Source of the DNA: Megasphaera lornae | GTDB taxonomy: Bacteria; Bacillota; Negativicutes; Veillonellales; Megasphaeraceae | Assembly: GCF_000214495.1 (NCBI RefSeq) | Contig: NZ_AFIJ01000007.1 | Coordinates: forward strand, 1 to 64,000 | DNA length: 64,000 bases | Direction of reading: 5' to 3' | Part shown: positions 44,191 to 53,369 of the stretch, one piece after another | Layout of the letters: every line of letters begins with the position of its first letter | Position numbering within the stretch: position 1 is the stretch's first letter | Position numbers and translations under genes: made by a program | The notes under the pieces: generated by a model | Databases searched by the model: none | What the model saw: the letters and a program-made list of their open reading frames with translations, nothing else | Told to the model about the DNA's origin: nothing

Positions 44191-44967
44191 TTATTTCAAT
44201 CCTCCAAAACGACGTTCTCTCCCTTGATACGCATACAGTGCTTCCAGCAACGTGTCTTTGGTAAAATCGGGCCAACAAATAGGAGTGTACCAAAATTCGG
44301 CATATGCAATTTGCCATAATAAGAAATTGCTGATCCGAAAATCATTTCCCGGACGAATCACTAAATCCACGTCATTATCCGGTGCCGTATATAACTCCCC
44401 GGCAAGTCGCGCTTCATCAATTTCCCCTGCCCTTACTTTCCCTTGTTCCACCTGTTCGGCCAACGTACGTACAGCTCGCGTAAGTTCGGCACGTCCCCCA
44501 TAATTCACAGCAATGTTCAACAATAACCCCGTATTGTTTTCCATAGATTGAACGGCGTCGGCAAATGATTTTTGTAATTCCGGAGCCAAACAAGATATGT
44601 CGCCGATAAACTGCAATCGCACATTATGTTCAGCCAACTCCAATAAATTTTTCCGCAAATAGTCTTGCATCAATTTCATAATATATGAAACTTCCGCTTC
44701 CGGACGCTTCCAATTTTCTGTCGAAAACGCATAAACGGTCAACACCTTAATTCCCAAGTCGTCGGCGGCGGTAACAATTTTTTTCAAAGTATCCGCGCCG
44801 ACACGATGCCCTATATGCCGCGGCAAATTTTTACGTTTCGCCCATCGCCCGTTGCCGTCCATAATAATGGCCACATGTCGTGGTAAACGAGAAACATCCA
44901 ACATATTTTCCGTGATCTTTTTAGGATATTCCGTCGATGCCGTCTTCTTTTTAAATAAATGAAACAT
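44191..44967 (-). CDS. uppS: Isoprenyl transferase (undecaprenyl diphosphate synthase)
   Basis: The 258-residue cis-prenyltransferase makes the lipid carrier for peptidoglycan. The catalytic Asp is residue 37 in IIMDGNGRWAKRKN, and VYAFSTENWKRP and NYGGRAEL are conserved. The substrate loop reads VIRPGNDFRISNFLLWQ where RTSGE or RPGGE is more common; the Arg, the Ser and the metal Glu of AYAEFWYT are kept. The N-terminal FKKKTAS tail is basic. It is four bases from the small upstream gene. Confidence 0.95.
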   Translation of the reverse strand: MFHLFKKKTASTEYPKKITENMLDVSRLPRHVAIIMDGNGRWAKRKNLPRHIGHRVGADTLKKIVTAADDLGIKVLTVYAFSTENWKRPEAEVSYIMKLMQDYLRKNLLELAEHNVRLQFIGDISCLAPELQKSFADAVQSMENNTGLLLNIAVNYGGRAELTRAVRTLAEQVEQGKVRAGEIDEARLAGELYTAPDNDVDLVIRPGNDFRISNFLLWQIAYAEFWYTPICWPDFTKDTLLEALYAYQGRERRFGGLK

Positions 44968-44971
44968 TTGC

Positions 44972-45205
44972 CTATCTCCCTGTCAACACCTGTCTCACCG
45001 AATCACTTTGCTCCAAGCTATAATTTACCAGCAAGCATAGTTCGCCTGCCGCTTCTATAACCCGAATAACATATTCTTCCTGTTCATTACAAACAAAAAA
45101 TCGACTTCTACTGCCGGTACGTTCTATACTATAGGGTATATGTTCGGCCTCTAATACAGATTTGGCATACCGCAACGGCATGCCAATAAATTTTTCTTTA
45201 TCCAT
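44972..45205 (-). CDS. Small conserved-looking hypothetical protein (77 aa)
   Basis: Not recognised. The protein is soluble, starts MDKEKFIGMPLRYAKSVLEAE and contains FFVCNEQEEYVIRVIEAAGEL and a C-terminal QSDSVRQVLTGR. The opening resembles one PASTA-like or helix-strand unit (G-M-P-L-R-Y-A-K-S-V-L), but that is a weak likeness. It shares one base with the frr stop and ends four bases before uppS, so it is surely part of the operon and translated with it. Confidence 0.8.
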   Translation of the reverse strand: MDKEKFIGMPLRYAKSVLEAEHIPYSIERTGSRSRFFVCNEQEEYVIRVIEAAGELCLLVNYSLEQSDSVRQVLTGR

Positions 45206-45765
45206 TATACTTCCATTACTTCTTTTTCTTTTTTTAATTTTAATTCATCAATAAATTTAACCTTTTTATCCGTCAATTTTTGAATTTTATCTTGTACATC
45301 CTTGCTTTCATCCTCTGTAATTTCCTTAGCTTTTTCCGCTTTCTTAATCGAATCATTGGCATCACGACGGATATTACGGATGACGACCTTCGCTTCTTCC
45401 GCATACTTGCTTACTTTTTTTGTTAATTCTTTGCGACGTTCTTCGGTAGGCTTGGGAATTTCCAACCGAATCATGGCGCCGTCATTATTGGGATTTAACC
45501 CCAAATCGGATTTTAAAATAGCCTTCTCAATATCCCCCAAAATTTTTCGTTCCCACGGCACGATCGTTATCAAACTCGGCTCCGGTGCCGAAACATTAGC
45601 CACTTGCTTAATCGGCGTAGGCGTCCCGTAATATTCCACCGTCACCCGATCTAATAAACTCGTACTGGCCCTGCCCGTGCGAATAGAAGTGAAATCTCTC
45701 TTCAACGCTTCAATTGTCTTATCCATTTTCTCTTCATAATTTTGTACTACTGCTTTGCCGTCCAT
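45205..45765 (-). CDS. frr: Ribosome recycling factor
   Basis: The 186-residue factor splits post-termination ribosomes with EF-G. Family marks are FTSIRTGRASTSLLDRVTVEYYGT in the head, VPWERKILGDIEKAILKSDLGLNPNNDG in the middle, and RRDANDSIKKAEKAKEITEDE, the C-terminal helix of the tail. The order pyrH-frr is standard. Confidence 0.98.
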   Translation of the reverse strand: MDGKAVVQNYEEKMDKTIEALKRDFTSIRTGRASTSLLDRVTVEYYGTPTPIKQVANVSAPEPSLITIVPWERKILGDIEKAILKSDLGLNPNNDGAMIRLEIPKPTEERRKELTKKVSKYAEEAKVVIRNIRRDANDSIKKAEKAKEITEDESKDVQDKIQKLTDKKVKFIDELKLKKEKEVMEV

Positions 45766-45810
45766 ATGCTTTCCCTTTCTCTCCAGGTAAACTATATACC
45801 AATATATTTG

Positions 45811-46536
45811 TTACCCCTTCTTGTCCACTAAAGTTCCTAAGTCTTCTCCTTTAGCGGCGGCAACAATGTTTTCCGATACATCTAAATTAAACACTAAAAT
45901 GGGAATATCATTATTCATACACAAGGTGGTAGCCGTTGCATCCATAACTTTTAAGTCTTTATTAATTACATCTAAATAAGATAATTTTTTAAACATTTTA
46001 GCCTGCGGATTAAGTTTAGGATCACTGTCATACACTCCGTCCACTCCGTTTTTAGCCATTAAAATGGCATCCGCTTCAATTTCCGCTGCCCGCAATGCGG
46101 CGGTCGTATCCGTAGAAAAATAAGGATTTCCTGTTCCGGCGCCAAAAATTACGACCCGTCCCTTTTCCATATGACGAATAGCCCGACGACGAATATACGG
46201 TTCCGCCACTTGTTGCATATTAATTGCCGTTTGCACCCGTGTAGCAATCCCGAAATTTTCCAAGGCATCTTGCAATGCCAACGCATTCATCACTGTCGCC
46301 AACATTCCCATATAGTCGGCGGAAACGCGATCCATCCCTTTCGCACTACCGGAAAGACCGCGCCAAATATTGCCGCCTCCCACGACAATAGCCGCTTGAA
46401 TGCCCAATTTATTTACTTCTACTACTTGTCGGGCAATATGCTCTACTGTAGTCGTATCAATTCCGTATCCCTGCGACCCCGCCAATGCTTCGCCGCTTAA
46501 TTTTAACACCACGCGCTTAAATTTTTTCGCTTCCAT
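45811..46536 (-). CDS. pyrH: Uridylate kinase (UMP kinase)
   Basis: The 241-residue amino-acid-kinase-fold protein phosphorylates [15 protein letters not shown] is the nucleotide loop, [13 protein letters not shown] and [23 protein letters not shown] bind substrate, and [21 protein letters not shown] is typical. It lies 45 bases before frr. Bacterial PyrH is hexameric and controlled by GTP and UTP. Confidence 0.98.
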   Translation of the reverse strand: MEAKKFKRVVLKLSGEALAGSQGYGIDTTTVEHIARQVVEVNKLGIQAAIVVGGGNIWRGLSGSAKGMDRVSADYMGMLATVMNALALQDALENFGIATRVQTAINMQQVAEPYIRRRAIRHMEKGRVVIFGAGTGNPYFSTDTTAALRAAEIEADAILMAKNGVDGVYDSDPKLNPQAKMFKKLSYLDVINKDLKVMDATATTLCMNNDIPILVFNLDVSENIVAAAKGEDLGTLVDKKG

Positions 46537-46573
46537 ACAAGGCCTCCGCTATCTTACTATGGTTAGTAGAAAA

Positions 46574-46604
46574 TAAGAGAACACGAATAAAAGGTGTCCT
46601 CTTA
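46574..46604 (-). terminator. Hairpin between tsf and pyrH, possible terminator
   Basis: An 11-base-pair stem with one G-U pair (46574-46584 with 46594-46604) is followed by ATTTTC on the minus strand, ten bases past the tsf stop. It may be a partial terminator that sets tsf above pyrH expression. Confidence 0.6.
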
Positions 46605-46614
46605 CTTATGATTC

Positions 46615-47262
46615 TTATTTAACTTGTGCCATTACTTCAGAAACGAAATCATCATTGCGTTTTTCCATACCTTCGCCCAATTCATAGCGAACATAACGAC
46701 GAATATCGATTTTTTCACCAATCTTGGCAATTTGTTCAGTAATTACCTGACTGATGGTCTTATCGGAATCTTTTATAAATTCTTGATCCAACAAACAATT
46801 TTCTTTATAGTATTTTTCAATACGTCCGGCAATCATTTTATCAACGATTTTTTCCGGTTTCCCTTCATTCAAGGCCTGTTGACGTAATACTTCCCGTTCA
46901 TGGTCCAATACTTCCTGCGGCACTTCTTCCCGTTTCAAATATGCCGGTTTGGCAGCGGCAATTTGCATAGCAATATCTTTGCACAACGCTTTAAAACCGT
47001 CCGTCTGTGCAACAAAGTCGGTTTCACAATTCACTTCCACCAACACGCCGATGCGGCCGTTTCCGTGAATATACGAATATACCAGGCCTTCCGCCGCAAT
47101 ACGATCCGCTTTTTTAGCGGCTGCCGCCAATCCCTTTTCACGTAAAAAGTCAACCGCTTTATCCATATCACCGTCTGTTGCGGCCAACGCCTTTTTACAA
47201 TCCATCATACCGGCACCGGTTTTTGTTCTTAAGTCTTTTACCATACTTGCTGTAATAGCCAT
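46615..47262 (-). CDS. tsf: Translation elongation factor Ts
   Basis: EF-Ts recharges EF-Tu with GTP. The N-terminal [26 protein letters not shown] has the TDF-region pattern with TGAGMMDCK, and [27 protein letters not shown] is conserved. At 215 residues it is the short form (about 200-220, as in some Bacillota and Thermus) with the second core subdomain reduced. AGGAGG stands before the ATG. Confidence 0.97.
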   Translation of the reverse strand: MAITASMVKDLRTKTGAGMMDCKKALAATDGDMDKAVDFLREKGLAAAAKKADRIAAEGLVYSYIHGNGRIGVLVEVNCETDFVAQTDGFKALCKDIAMQIAAAKPAYLKREEVPQEVLDHEREVLRQQALNEGKPEKIVDKMIAGRIEKYYKENCLLDQEFIKDSDKTISQVITEQIAKIGEKIDIRRYVRYELGEGMEKRNDDFVSEVMAQVK

Positions 47263-47295
47263 AATCTTCCTCCTCCATATAGATGTACAGTTGGA

Positions 47296-47325
47296 ATAAA
47301 GGTAAGGAAATGTCCTTACCTTTAT
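47296..47325 (-). other. Intercistronic hairpin between rpsB and tsf
   Basis: A perfect 13-base-pair stem (47296-47308 with 47313-47325, four-base loop) stands between the two genes. The minus strand continues TCCAACTG, so it is not a classical terminator; mRNA processing or attenuation is likelier. Confidence 0.65.
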
Positions 47326-47346
47326 GTATATAGTATTGTTTTATAC

Positions 47347-48081
47347 TTAATTTTCTTCCGCAACACCGGTATCGTCTGCAACAGGTTCTTCTACTTGTTC
47401 ACCCTGATTACCTTCCAACACGGCATCCGCAATTTTTCCGGACAACAATTTTACAGCCCGAATTGCGTCATCATTTGCCGGAATGGGGAAATCAATCAAA
47501 TCCGGATCACAGTTCGTATCTACTGTAGCAATAATGGGAATATGTAATTTCCGTGCTTCTGCAACGGCAATTTCTTCTTTTTTCGGATCAATAATAAACA
47601 GTGCGTCCGGAAGTTTTTTCATTTCCTTTATGCCGCCGAGATATTTATGTAATTTTTCCATTTCATGTTTTAAAATGGTAACTTCTTTTTTCGGTAATAC
47701 ATCAAATGTTCCGTCTTCGGCCTGTTTTTCCAATAATTTCAACCGTTTTACACGTTTTTCAATCGTCTGAAAATTGGTAAGCATACCGCCCAACCAACGT
47801 TCATTAATATAAAACATATTGCAACGTTCCGCTTCATTCTTTATGGACTCTTGCGCTTGTTTTTTCGTCCCTACAAAAAGAATTTTGCCCCCGTCCGCAA
47901 CTAAATCACGAGCGAAATTGTACGCTTCTTCCGTTTTTTTCACAGTTTTTTGTAAATCAATAATGTAAATGCCGTTCCGTTCCGTAAAGATGAAGCGTTT
48001 CATCTTAGGATTCCAACGACGCGTCTGATGCCCGAAGTGTACACCTGCTTCTAATAATTGTTTCATTGATACTACTGCCAT
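47347..48081 (-). CDS. rpsB: 30S ribosomal protein S2
   Basis: The 244-residue S2 protein has [47 protein letters not shown] and [19 protein letters not shown], all strongly conserved. The acidic tail ([15 protein letters not shown]) is common. The start at 48081 follows GGAGG at ten bases. A longer open frame upstream is leader RNA, not protein. Confidence 0.98.
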   Translation of the reverse strand: MAVVSMKQLLEAGVHFGHQTRRWNPKMKRFIFTERNGIYIIDLQKTVKKTEEAYNFARDLVADGGKILFVGTKKQAQESIKNEAERCNMFYINERWLGGMLTNFQTIEKRVKRLKLLEKQAEDGTFDVLPKKEVTILKHEMEKLHKYLGGIKEMKKLPDALFIIDPKKEEIAVAEARKLHIPIIATVDTNCDPDLIDFPIPANDDAIRAVKLLSGKIADAVLEGNQGEQVEEPVADDTGVAEEN

Positions 48082-48185
48082 AATTCTGATTCCTCCTGTT
48101 GTATCCGCTGCTCCGTCATCATCTGCCATCACCCTTGCGGGCACAGGTACAGACTCTTTGAGCATGTGTAAATTAAACCTTTGCT

Positions 48186-48214
48186 ATTATAACATAAGAC
48201 GCCATACGTAACAA
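48186..48214 (-). promoter_or_regulatory. Promoter and leader of the rpsB operon
   Basis: On the minus strand TTGTTA (48209-48214) and TATAAT (48186-48191), with a TG upstream of the -10, are 17 bases apart. The leader of about 100 bases contains a CCC-GCAA-GGG tetraloop hairpin at 48132-48141, which could belong to an S2 autoregulatory structure. Confidence 0.75.
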
Positions 48215-48230
48215 GTTTTTTCTTTTGAGA

Positions 48231-48273
48231 ATAAAAAAACATCTAAAACAAAACGCCTTTTGTTTTAGATGTT
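48231..48273 (-). terminator. Terminator after glmS
   Basis: A perfect 16-base-pair stem (48238-48253 with 48258-48273, CGCC loop) is followed on the minus strand by five further T. Confidence 0.92.
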
Positions 48274-48286
48274 CTCTCTTCTCTAT

Positions 48287-50116
48287 TTACTCTACGGTCA
48301 CACTTTTCGCTAAATTACGCGGTTTATCCACATCATTTCCTTTAAGAACCGCTGCATAATACGCTAACAATTGCAAAGGAATAACCGCCAGTATAGGCAC
48401 GACAAAATTATCGGAATCCGGTACATGCAACACTACATCCACCGTCTTCCCCACTTCTCTGTCCGAAGCTTTGGCAATGCCGATAACATATGCGTCACGC
48501 GCTTTTACTTCCTTAATATTACTGATCATTTTTTCTTCTACATCCCCTTGGGTTGCCAGTGCAATCACGGGAATGCCGGGTACAATCAAAGCCAGAGTTC
48601 CATGTTTTAATTCACCGCCGGCATAGGCTTCGGCATGAATATAAGAAATCTCTTTTAACTTCAACGCCCCTTCCATAGCTAAGCCGTAATCCATCGATCG
48701 TCCGATAAAAAACGCATCTTCATGATCCGTAAACGCTTTTGCCAAAGCCTTAACTGTATTTACTTGTGAAAAAATATCCTCACATTGGTCCGGCACCTTC
48801 TTTAAATCCTGCAACAACTTTGTTACCGCCGTCGTGGTCAATACGCCGTTCAATTGTCCCATATAAATCGCCAACAAAAGCAACGCCGCCAATTGGGTCG
48901 TATAGGCCTTTGTGGAAGCAACGGCAATTTCCGGTCCGGCCCAAGTATAGACAACCTGATCCGCCTCTCTGGAAACAGAAGAGCCTACTACATTCGTGAC
49001 GGCCAACGAGCGTGCGCCGCGGCGTTTTGCCTCTTTTAACGCTGCCAGTGTATCAATCGTTTCGCCGGACTGACTGATAATAATACTCAACGTTTTACTG
49101 TCCGTCAACGGATCACGATAGCGATATTCCGAAGCTATATCCACTTCTACCGGGATCCGTGCCAATTTTTCAATAAAATATTTTGCCAATAATCCTGCAT
49201 GATACGCCGTTCCGCAAGCAATAATCAATACTTTGCCGATGGAACGAACGTCTTCCGGCGTCCAATTCAACTCATCAAACCGTACCTGTTTGCCGTCCGC
49301 AGTCATACGACAGCTTAACGTATCGCGAATCGTCTTGGGTTGTTCGTAAATTTCTTTCAACATAAAATGTTCAAAGCCGCCTTTTTCCGCCGCTTCCGCA
49401 TCCCAATTTACAACAAAGACTTTTTTAGAAATCGGTTTCCCTTCTAAATCGGTAACCCAAACGCCGTCTTTTTTTACAATTGCCATTTCTCCGTCATTCA
49501 TAATATATGTTTTACGTGTATAACTTAAAATAGCGGGGATATCGGAAGCAATATAATTTTCCCCGTCTCCCAAACCGACAATTAAAGGATTGTCTTTTTT
49601 ACAACAAATAATTCTGTCCGGGGCAAACCGACTCATAAACACCAAAGAGTACGAACCGCGCAGACGCCGTAAAACATTACGAACAGTATTTTCAAAATCG
49701 CCGTCATACAAATCGGCACAAAGATGTGCTACTACTTCCGAATCGGTTTCAGAACGAAAAACCACACCTTTCTTCAGTAATTCTTCCTTTATTTCCATAT
49801 AGTTTTCAATAATTCCGTTGTGAACAATAGCAAAATTGCCGTTCATATCCGTATGCGGATGAGAGTTAATATCGGAAGGACCGCCATGCGTCGCCCATCG
49901 CGTATGCCCGATACCGATAGTACCGGATACGGGGTGCTCTTTTATTTCCTGCAATAAATTGATTAGCCGTCCCATTTTTTTACGTACGGTAATACGATCT
50001 TGATCATATACGGCAATGCCCGCCGAATCGTATCCCCGATACTCCAATTTAGCCAATCCGTCTAATAAAAAATCAGCCGCTTCCCTTGTCCCTACATAGC
50101 CAACAATACCGCACAT
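48287..50116 (-). CDS. glmS: Glutamine-fructose-6-phosphate aminotransferase (isomerizing)
   Basis: GlmS makes glucosamine 6-phosphate from fructose 6-phosphate and glutamine. The 609-residue enzyme has the N-terminal glutaminase domain with catalytic Cys2 (MCGIVGYVG) and GHTRWATHGGP. Two SIS sugar domains follow, with ACGTAYHAGLLAKY and SQSGETIDTLAAL, and a C-terminal KSVTVE. It stands below a candidate glmS ribozyme and a promoter of its own, so it should respond to its product. Confidence 0.97.
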   Translation of the reverse strand: MCGIVGYVGTREAADFLLDGLAKLEYRGYDSAGIAVYDQDRITVRKKMGRLINLLQEIKEHPVSGTIGIGHTRWATHGGPSDINSHPHTDMNGNFAIVHNGIIENYMEIKEELLKKGVVFRSETDSEVVAHLCADLYDGDFENTVRNVLRRLRGSYSLVFMSRFAPDRIICCKKDNPLIVGLGDGENYIASDIPAILSYTRKTYIMNDGEMAIVKKDGVWVTDLEGKPISKKVFVVNWDAEAAEKGGFEHFMLKEIYEQPKTIRDTLSCRMTADGKQVRFDELNWTPEDVRSIGKVLIIACGTAYHAGLLAKYFIEKLARIPVEVDIASEYRYRDPLTDSKTLSIIISQSGETIDTLAALKEAKRRGARSLAVTNVVGSSVSREADQVVYTWAGPEIAVASTKAYTTQLAALLLLAIYMGQLNGVLTTTAVTKLLQDLKKVPDQCEDIFSQVNTVKALAKAFTDHEDAFFIGRSMDYGLAMEGALKLKEISYIHAEAYAGGELKHGTLALIVPGIPVIALATQGDVEEKMISNIKEVKARDAYVIGIAKASDREVGKTVDVVLHVPDSDNFVVPILAVIPLQLLAYYAAVLKGNDVDKPRNLAKSVTVE

Positions 50117-50125
50117 CTTACTTTC

Positions 50126-50300
50126 CTCCCAGCTTTCTTACAAGAGGCTCATTCCTCTTACTCTATTTTACTCCCCATACAGCCTTATTCCTGCCGTTAC
50201 CGCCGGTTTTTGTTATAGATTTACAACCGGAACGGCCGAGAGGCCTCCGCCGCCTCTTTTTAATCCGCTTCCCCCTCGTCTGTCCGAAGGTACCGGTGCC
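50126..50300 (-). ncRNA. Candidate divergent glmS ribozyme-riboswitch
   Basis: The 5' untranslated region of glmS holds, in the order known for glmS ribozymes, a GCACC near the expected cleavage site (usually GCGCC), a short hairpin, the invariant GACGAGG and the core CGGCGGA-GGCCTCTCGG. The core is close to the Bacillus CGGCGGA-TGCCTCCCGG. GAGG and CCTC can still form helix P2. GCCGTT-CCGGTT...AACCGG...AACGGC can form P3, and AAGAGG-AATGAG-CCTCTT forms a P4-like hairpin. Glucosamine 6-phosphate would trigger self-cleavage and lower glmS mRNA. Changed bases in the cleavage-site stem leave activity uncertain. Confidence 0.68.
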
Positions 50301-50340
50301 ATCCATTTTACGAAGGATTTCTAAACGACTGCCAAAAACA

Positions 50341-50397
50341 GGAATAGAGCGCCACACTCTATTCCCACATTTTAATATATTTACTATACACGGTCAA
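50341..50397 (-). promoter_or_regulatory. Promoter and 5' hairpin of glmS
   Basis: Directly after the glmM stop the minus strand has TTGACC (50392-50397) and TAAAAT (50369-50374), 17 bases apart. Transcription would start near 50362. The first transcribed bases form a perfect 9-base-pair hairpin (50341-50349 with 50357-50365), followed by TGTTTTT. That hairpin could also act as a weak terminator for glmM. Confidence 0.65.
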
Positions 50398-50400
50398 TAC

Positions 50401-51756
50401 TTACTTTACGCCGCCCATCTCATGTTCCACGACCAATGCAATATCCGCTACAATACGTTCTAATTGTTCTAAATCCGGGCCTTCCGCCATCACTCGAATG
50501 AGCGGTTCCGTCCCGGACGGGCGCACCAAAATACGACCGTTTTCACCTAATTCTTCTTCCCCTGCCGAAATGGCCGCTACAATCAAATTATTTTCTTCCC
50601 ATCCGGACTTGGTCTGGACTTTTACATTCTTTAAGATTTGCGGATAACGAGTCATCATTTTTCCCAACTCGGACAACGGCTTCTGCCAATGTCGCATGTT
50701 GCGCAACAGTTGTACGGCAGTTAACAACCCGTCTCCGGTCGTATTATAATCCAAAAAGATAATATGCCCTGATTGTTCGCCGCCAAGACAATAGCCGTCT
50801 TTTCGCATCCGTTCCAACACATACCGATCGCCTACTGCAGTTACTGCACTCTTGCATCCATGTGCCGCCAACGCTTTATGAAAACCGATGTTACTCATTA
50901 CCGTACCGACAACCGTATCTTTTTTTAACCGCCCTTCTTCTTTCAAGCGCAACGCACAAAGAAGCATCATTTGATCGCCGTCCAATTCCTGCCCCTTTTC
51001 GTCAATAACCAAACAGCGATCGGCATCCCCGTCATTCGCAATTCCTATGTCCGCACCGGTTTCCAACACGGTTTTTCGTAAACTTTCTAAATGAGTGGAC
51101 CCGCAAGCGGCATTAATATTAACCCCGTCCGGATTCGTATGAATCGCAATAACTTCCGCACCCAAACGACTGAATAAAGCGGGACCGATAAAAGATGCGG
51201 CACCGTTGGCGCCGTCATATACAATTTTTAATCCCTGTAAATCAATATCGCACGTCTTATATAAGAAATCGCTATATTCCTGTTGCAAATCGTTCCAGGC
51301 GGTAATCGTGCCGATAGCGGCTCCGGTAGGCCGACTTTGCCCGCCGCTGCGTTCATCTTTCAACATGAATTCTTCTATACGATCTTCCATATTGTCGGGC
51401 AATTTATAGCCGAACGAATCAAAAAATTTAATACCGTTATACTCAAAAGGATTATGCGATGCGGATATCATCACTCCGGCATCCAAGTGATGCGTACGTG
51501 TTAAATAGGCAATGGCCGGTGTCGGAATAATTCCCGCCATATGGCAAATTCCGCCGGCGGACGCAATGCCGGCGGCCAAAATACTTTCCAACATGGTACC
51601 GGAACGCCGTGTATCTCTGCCGATCAAAAAGGTCGGGTGTTCCTTTTCCTGCCCTAACACATACGCCGCCGACCGACCCAAATGATACGTCAATTCCGGT
51701 GTCAAAGAATCGTTTACTACACCGCGTACACCATCAGTTCCAAACAATCTAGCCAT
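50401..51756 (-). CDS. glmM: Phosphoglucosamine mutase
   Basis: The 451-residue enzyme converts glucosamine 6-phosphate to glucosamine 1-phosphate for UDP-GlcNAc synthesis. The phosphorylated Ser is residue 100 in ISASHNPFEYNGIKFF, the metal loop is DGDADRCL, GGEQSGHI is the sugar loop and RPSGTEPLIRVM the phosphate loop. In Bacillota GlmM interacts with and restrains CdaA. It overlaps the upstream oxidoreductase gene by eight bases. Confidence 0.98.
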   Translation of the reverse strand: MARLFGTDGVRGVVNDSLTPELTYHLGRSAAYVLGQEKEHPTFLIGRDTRRSGTMLESILAAGIASAGGICHMAGIIPTPAIAYLTRTHHLDAGVMISASHNPFEYNGIKFFDSFGYKLPDNMEDRIEEFMLKDERSGGQSRPTGAAIGTITAWNDLQQEYSDFLYKTCDIDLQGLKIVYDGANGAASFIGPALFSRLGAEVIAIHTNPDGVNINAACGSTHLESLRKTVLETGADIGIANDGDADRCLVIDEKGQELDGDQMMLLCALRLKEEGRLKKDTVVGTVMSNIGFHKALAAHGCKSAVTAVGDRYVLERMRKDGYCLGGEQSGHIIFLDYNTTGDGLLTAVQLLRNMRHWQKPLSELGKMMTRYPQILKNVKVQTKSGWEENNLIVAAISAGEEELGENGRILVRPSGTEPLIRVMAEGPDLEQLERIVADIALVVEHEMGGVK

Positions 51757-53356
51757 CTACCTGTACCTCCAAAGGTTTAAATTTACGAATAATAGTTAAT
51801 GCCGTTTCCATACCGTCTAAAAAAGCGCTCATAATGCCGCCGGCATATCCGGCGCCTTCCCCGATCGGGTATAAACCTGCCGTACCGACAGACATGCGGT
51901 TTTCATCACGCAATAGTCGTACCGGCGCACTGGTTCTGGTTTCTACCCCCGTCAGTACCACTTGCGGAGCGGCAAATCCCTTTATTTTTCTTTCAAAATA
52001 CGGCAATGCCTCTTGTAAAGTTTGCGTAACAAACGCAGGTAATATTGCCGACAAATCTGTCCAAGTTACTCCCGGCATATAGGTATGAATCCCCGGAGAA
52101 ACCGCGGCAATCCGCAAAAAATCACCAACAGTTTGTGCAGGAGCTTTATAATTGTGACCGCCGGCCGCATATGCCAGTTGTTCATACCGGCGTTGAAAAG
52201 CAATGCCGCGCAAAGGATCCGTTCCCCGAATGTCCCGCTCCGTTACATTGACGACCAACGCGCTGTTTGCCGCGCCGCTATTACGCGCATATACACTCAT
52301 ACCGTTAGTTACGACACCGCCCGCTTCCGAAGCCGCCGCCACTACTTCTCCCCCCGGACACATACAGAAAGAATAACAGGAGCGCCCGTCGGGACGATGG
52401 TATGCCAGTGCATAAGAAGCCGGCTCCAATCCCAATGCCGAGGCCGTATTCCCATATTGCCCGCGATCGATCACGTGCTGTTCATGTTCAATCCGCACGC
52501 CTACGGCAAAGGGTTTGAACACCATCGCCATACCGTGCCGATGCAACATTTCGTACGTATCCCGCGCACTATGCCCAATGCCCAAAAGCAGCACGGAAGT
52601 ATCATAATGTTCCTTATGATTCACTACAACCGACTGCACCTGTCCGCGGTCATTACATATAATATCCGTAACACAAGAAGCGAATCGTACGTCTCCTCCG
52701 GCTTCCATAATCATATGACGCAAATTTTTTACCACCTGACGCAGCCGATCGGTGCCGACATGAGGATTATACGTATACAATATTTCTTCCGGTGCCCCCG
52801 CTTTTACCAAAATGTGTAAAATATTGCGAATTAACGGATGATTGACCCGGGTGGTCAACTTGCCGTCGGAAAAGGTTCCAGCTCCCCCTTCACCGAATTG
52901 CACATTCGTATGATCACACAAAATCCCTTCATGTCGAAATTTTTCTACACACGCTGTCCGTGTTTCCACATCTTGCCCTCGTTCCAATACCAGAGGAGCA
53001 AAGCCGTATTGCGCCAACATGAACGCCGCCGCCAAACCGGCCGGCCCTGTCCCCACAACAATCGGACGCTGCCGTAACGGTAAATTGCCCCTTGCCGCCG
53101 CAATCGCCGGCGCCTCCGTCACCATTTTTATATCTTTATTATCCCGACAGCCGCGCCATATCCGTGCTTCTTGCCGGACAATAATATCCGCCGTAAACAC
53201 AATATATACCTTCGGTTTTCTTCGTGCATCCACGGATCTTCTGACAATCCGCACTTCTTCAATATCTTGCACACGACAACGTATTTTTTTTGCCGCTAAA
53301 GCGGCTACGGTTTTCCGCATCGGCACTGCTGTACGAATATTACTTACTCTTAACAC
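51749..53356 (-). CDS. FAD-dependent oxidoreductase (COG2509-like)
   Basis: The 535-residue protein has an N-terminal 80-residue domain rich in Arg and Lys, then an FAD fold (IVVGTGPAGLAAAFMLAQ near 97, ending LERGQ). Next come VQFGEGGAGTFSDGKL, a family hallmark, and LLLGIGHSARDTYEML. The C-terminus has PIGEGAGYAGGIMSAFLDG. It resembles the uncharacterised FAD-dependent dehydrogenases of COG2509; substrate unknown. It starts with GTG eight bases after GGAG. It is inserted between cdaR and glmM, and its overlap with glmM suggests coupled expression. Confidence 0.88.
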   Translation of the reverse strand: MLRVSNIRTAVPMRKTVAALAAKKIRCRVQDIEEVRIVRRSVDARRKPKVYIVFTADIIVRQEARIWRGCRDNKDIKMVTEAPAIAAARGNLPLRQRPIVVGTGPAGLAAAFMLAQYGFAPLVLERGQDVETRTACVEKFRHEGILCDHTNVQFGEGGAGTFSDGKLTTRVNHPLIRNILHILVKAGAPEEILYTYNPHVGTDRLRQVVKNLRHMIMEAGGDVRFASCVTDIICNDRGQVQSVVVNHKEHYDTSVLLLGIGHSARDTYEMLHRHGMAMVFKPFAVGVRIEHEQHVIDRGQYGNTASALGLEPASYALAYHRPDGRSCYSFCMCPGGEVVAAASEAGGVVTNGMSVYARNSGAANSALVVNVTERDIRGTDPLRGIAFQRRYEQLAYAAGGHNYKAPAQTVGDFLRIAAVSPGIHTYMPGVTWTDLSAILPAFVTQTLQEALPYFERKIKGFAAPQVVLTGVETRTSAPVRLLRDENRMSVGTAGLYPIGEGAGYAGGIMSAFLDGMETALTIIRKFKPLEVQVDG

Positions 53357-53369
53357 CTACGGTTCTCCT

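Noticed and set aside
48082..48165. N-terminal extension of S2 in the rpsB leader
   Set aside because: S2 alignments begin at [13 protein letters not shown] and GGAGG precedes that ATG; the upstream frame is leader RNA.
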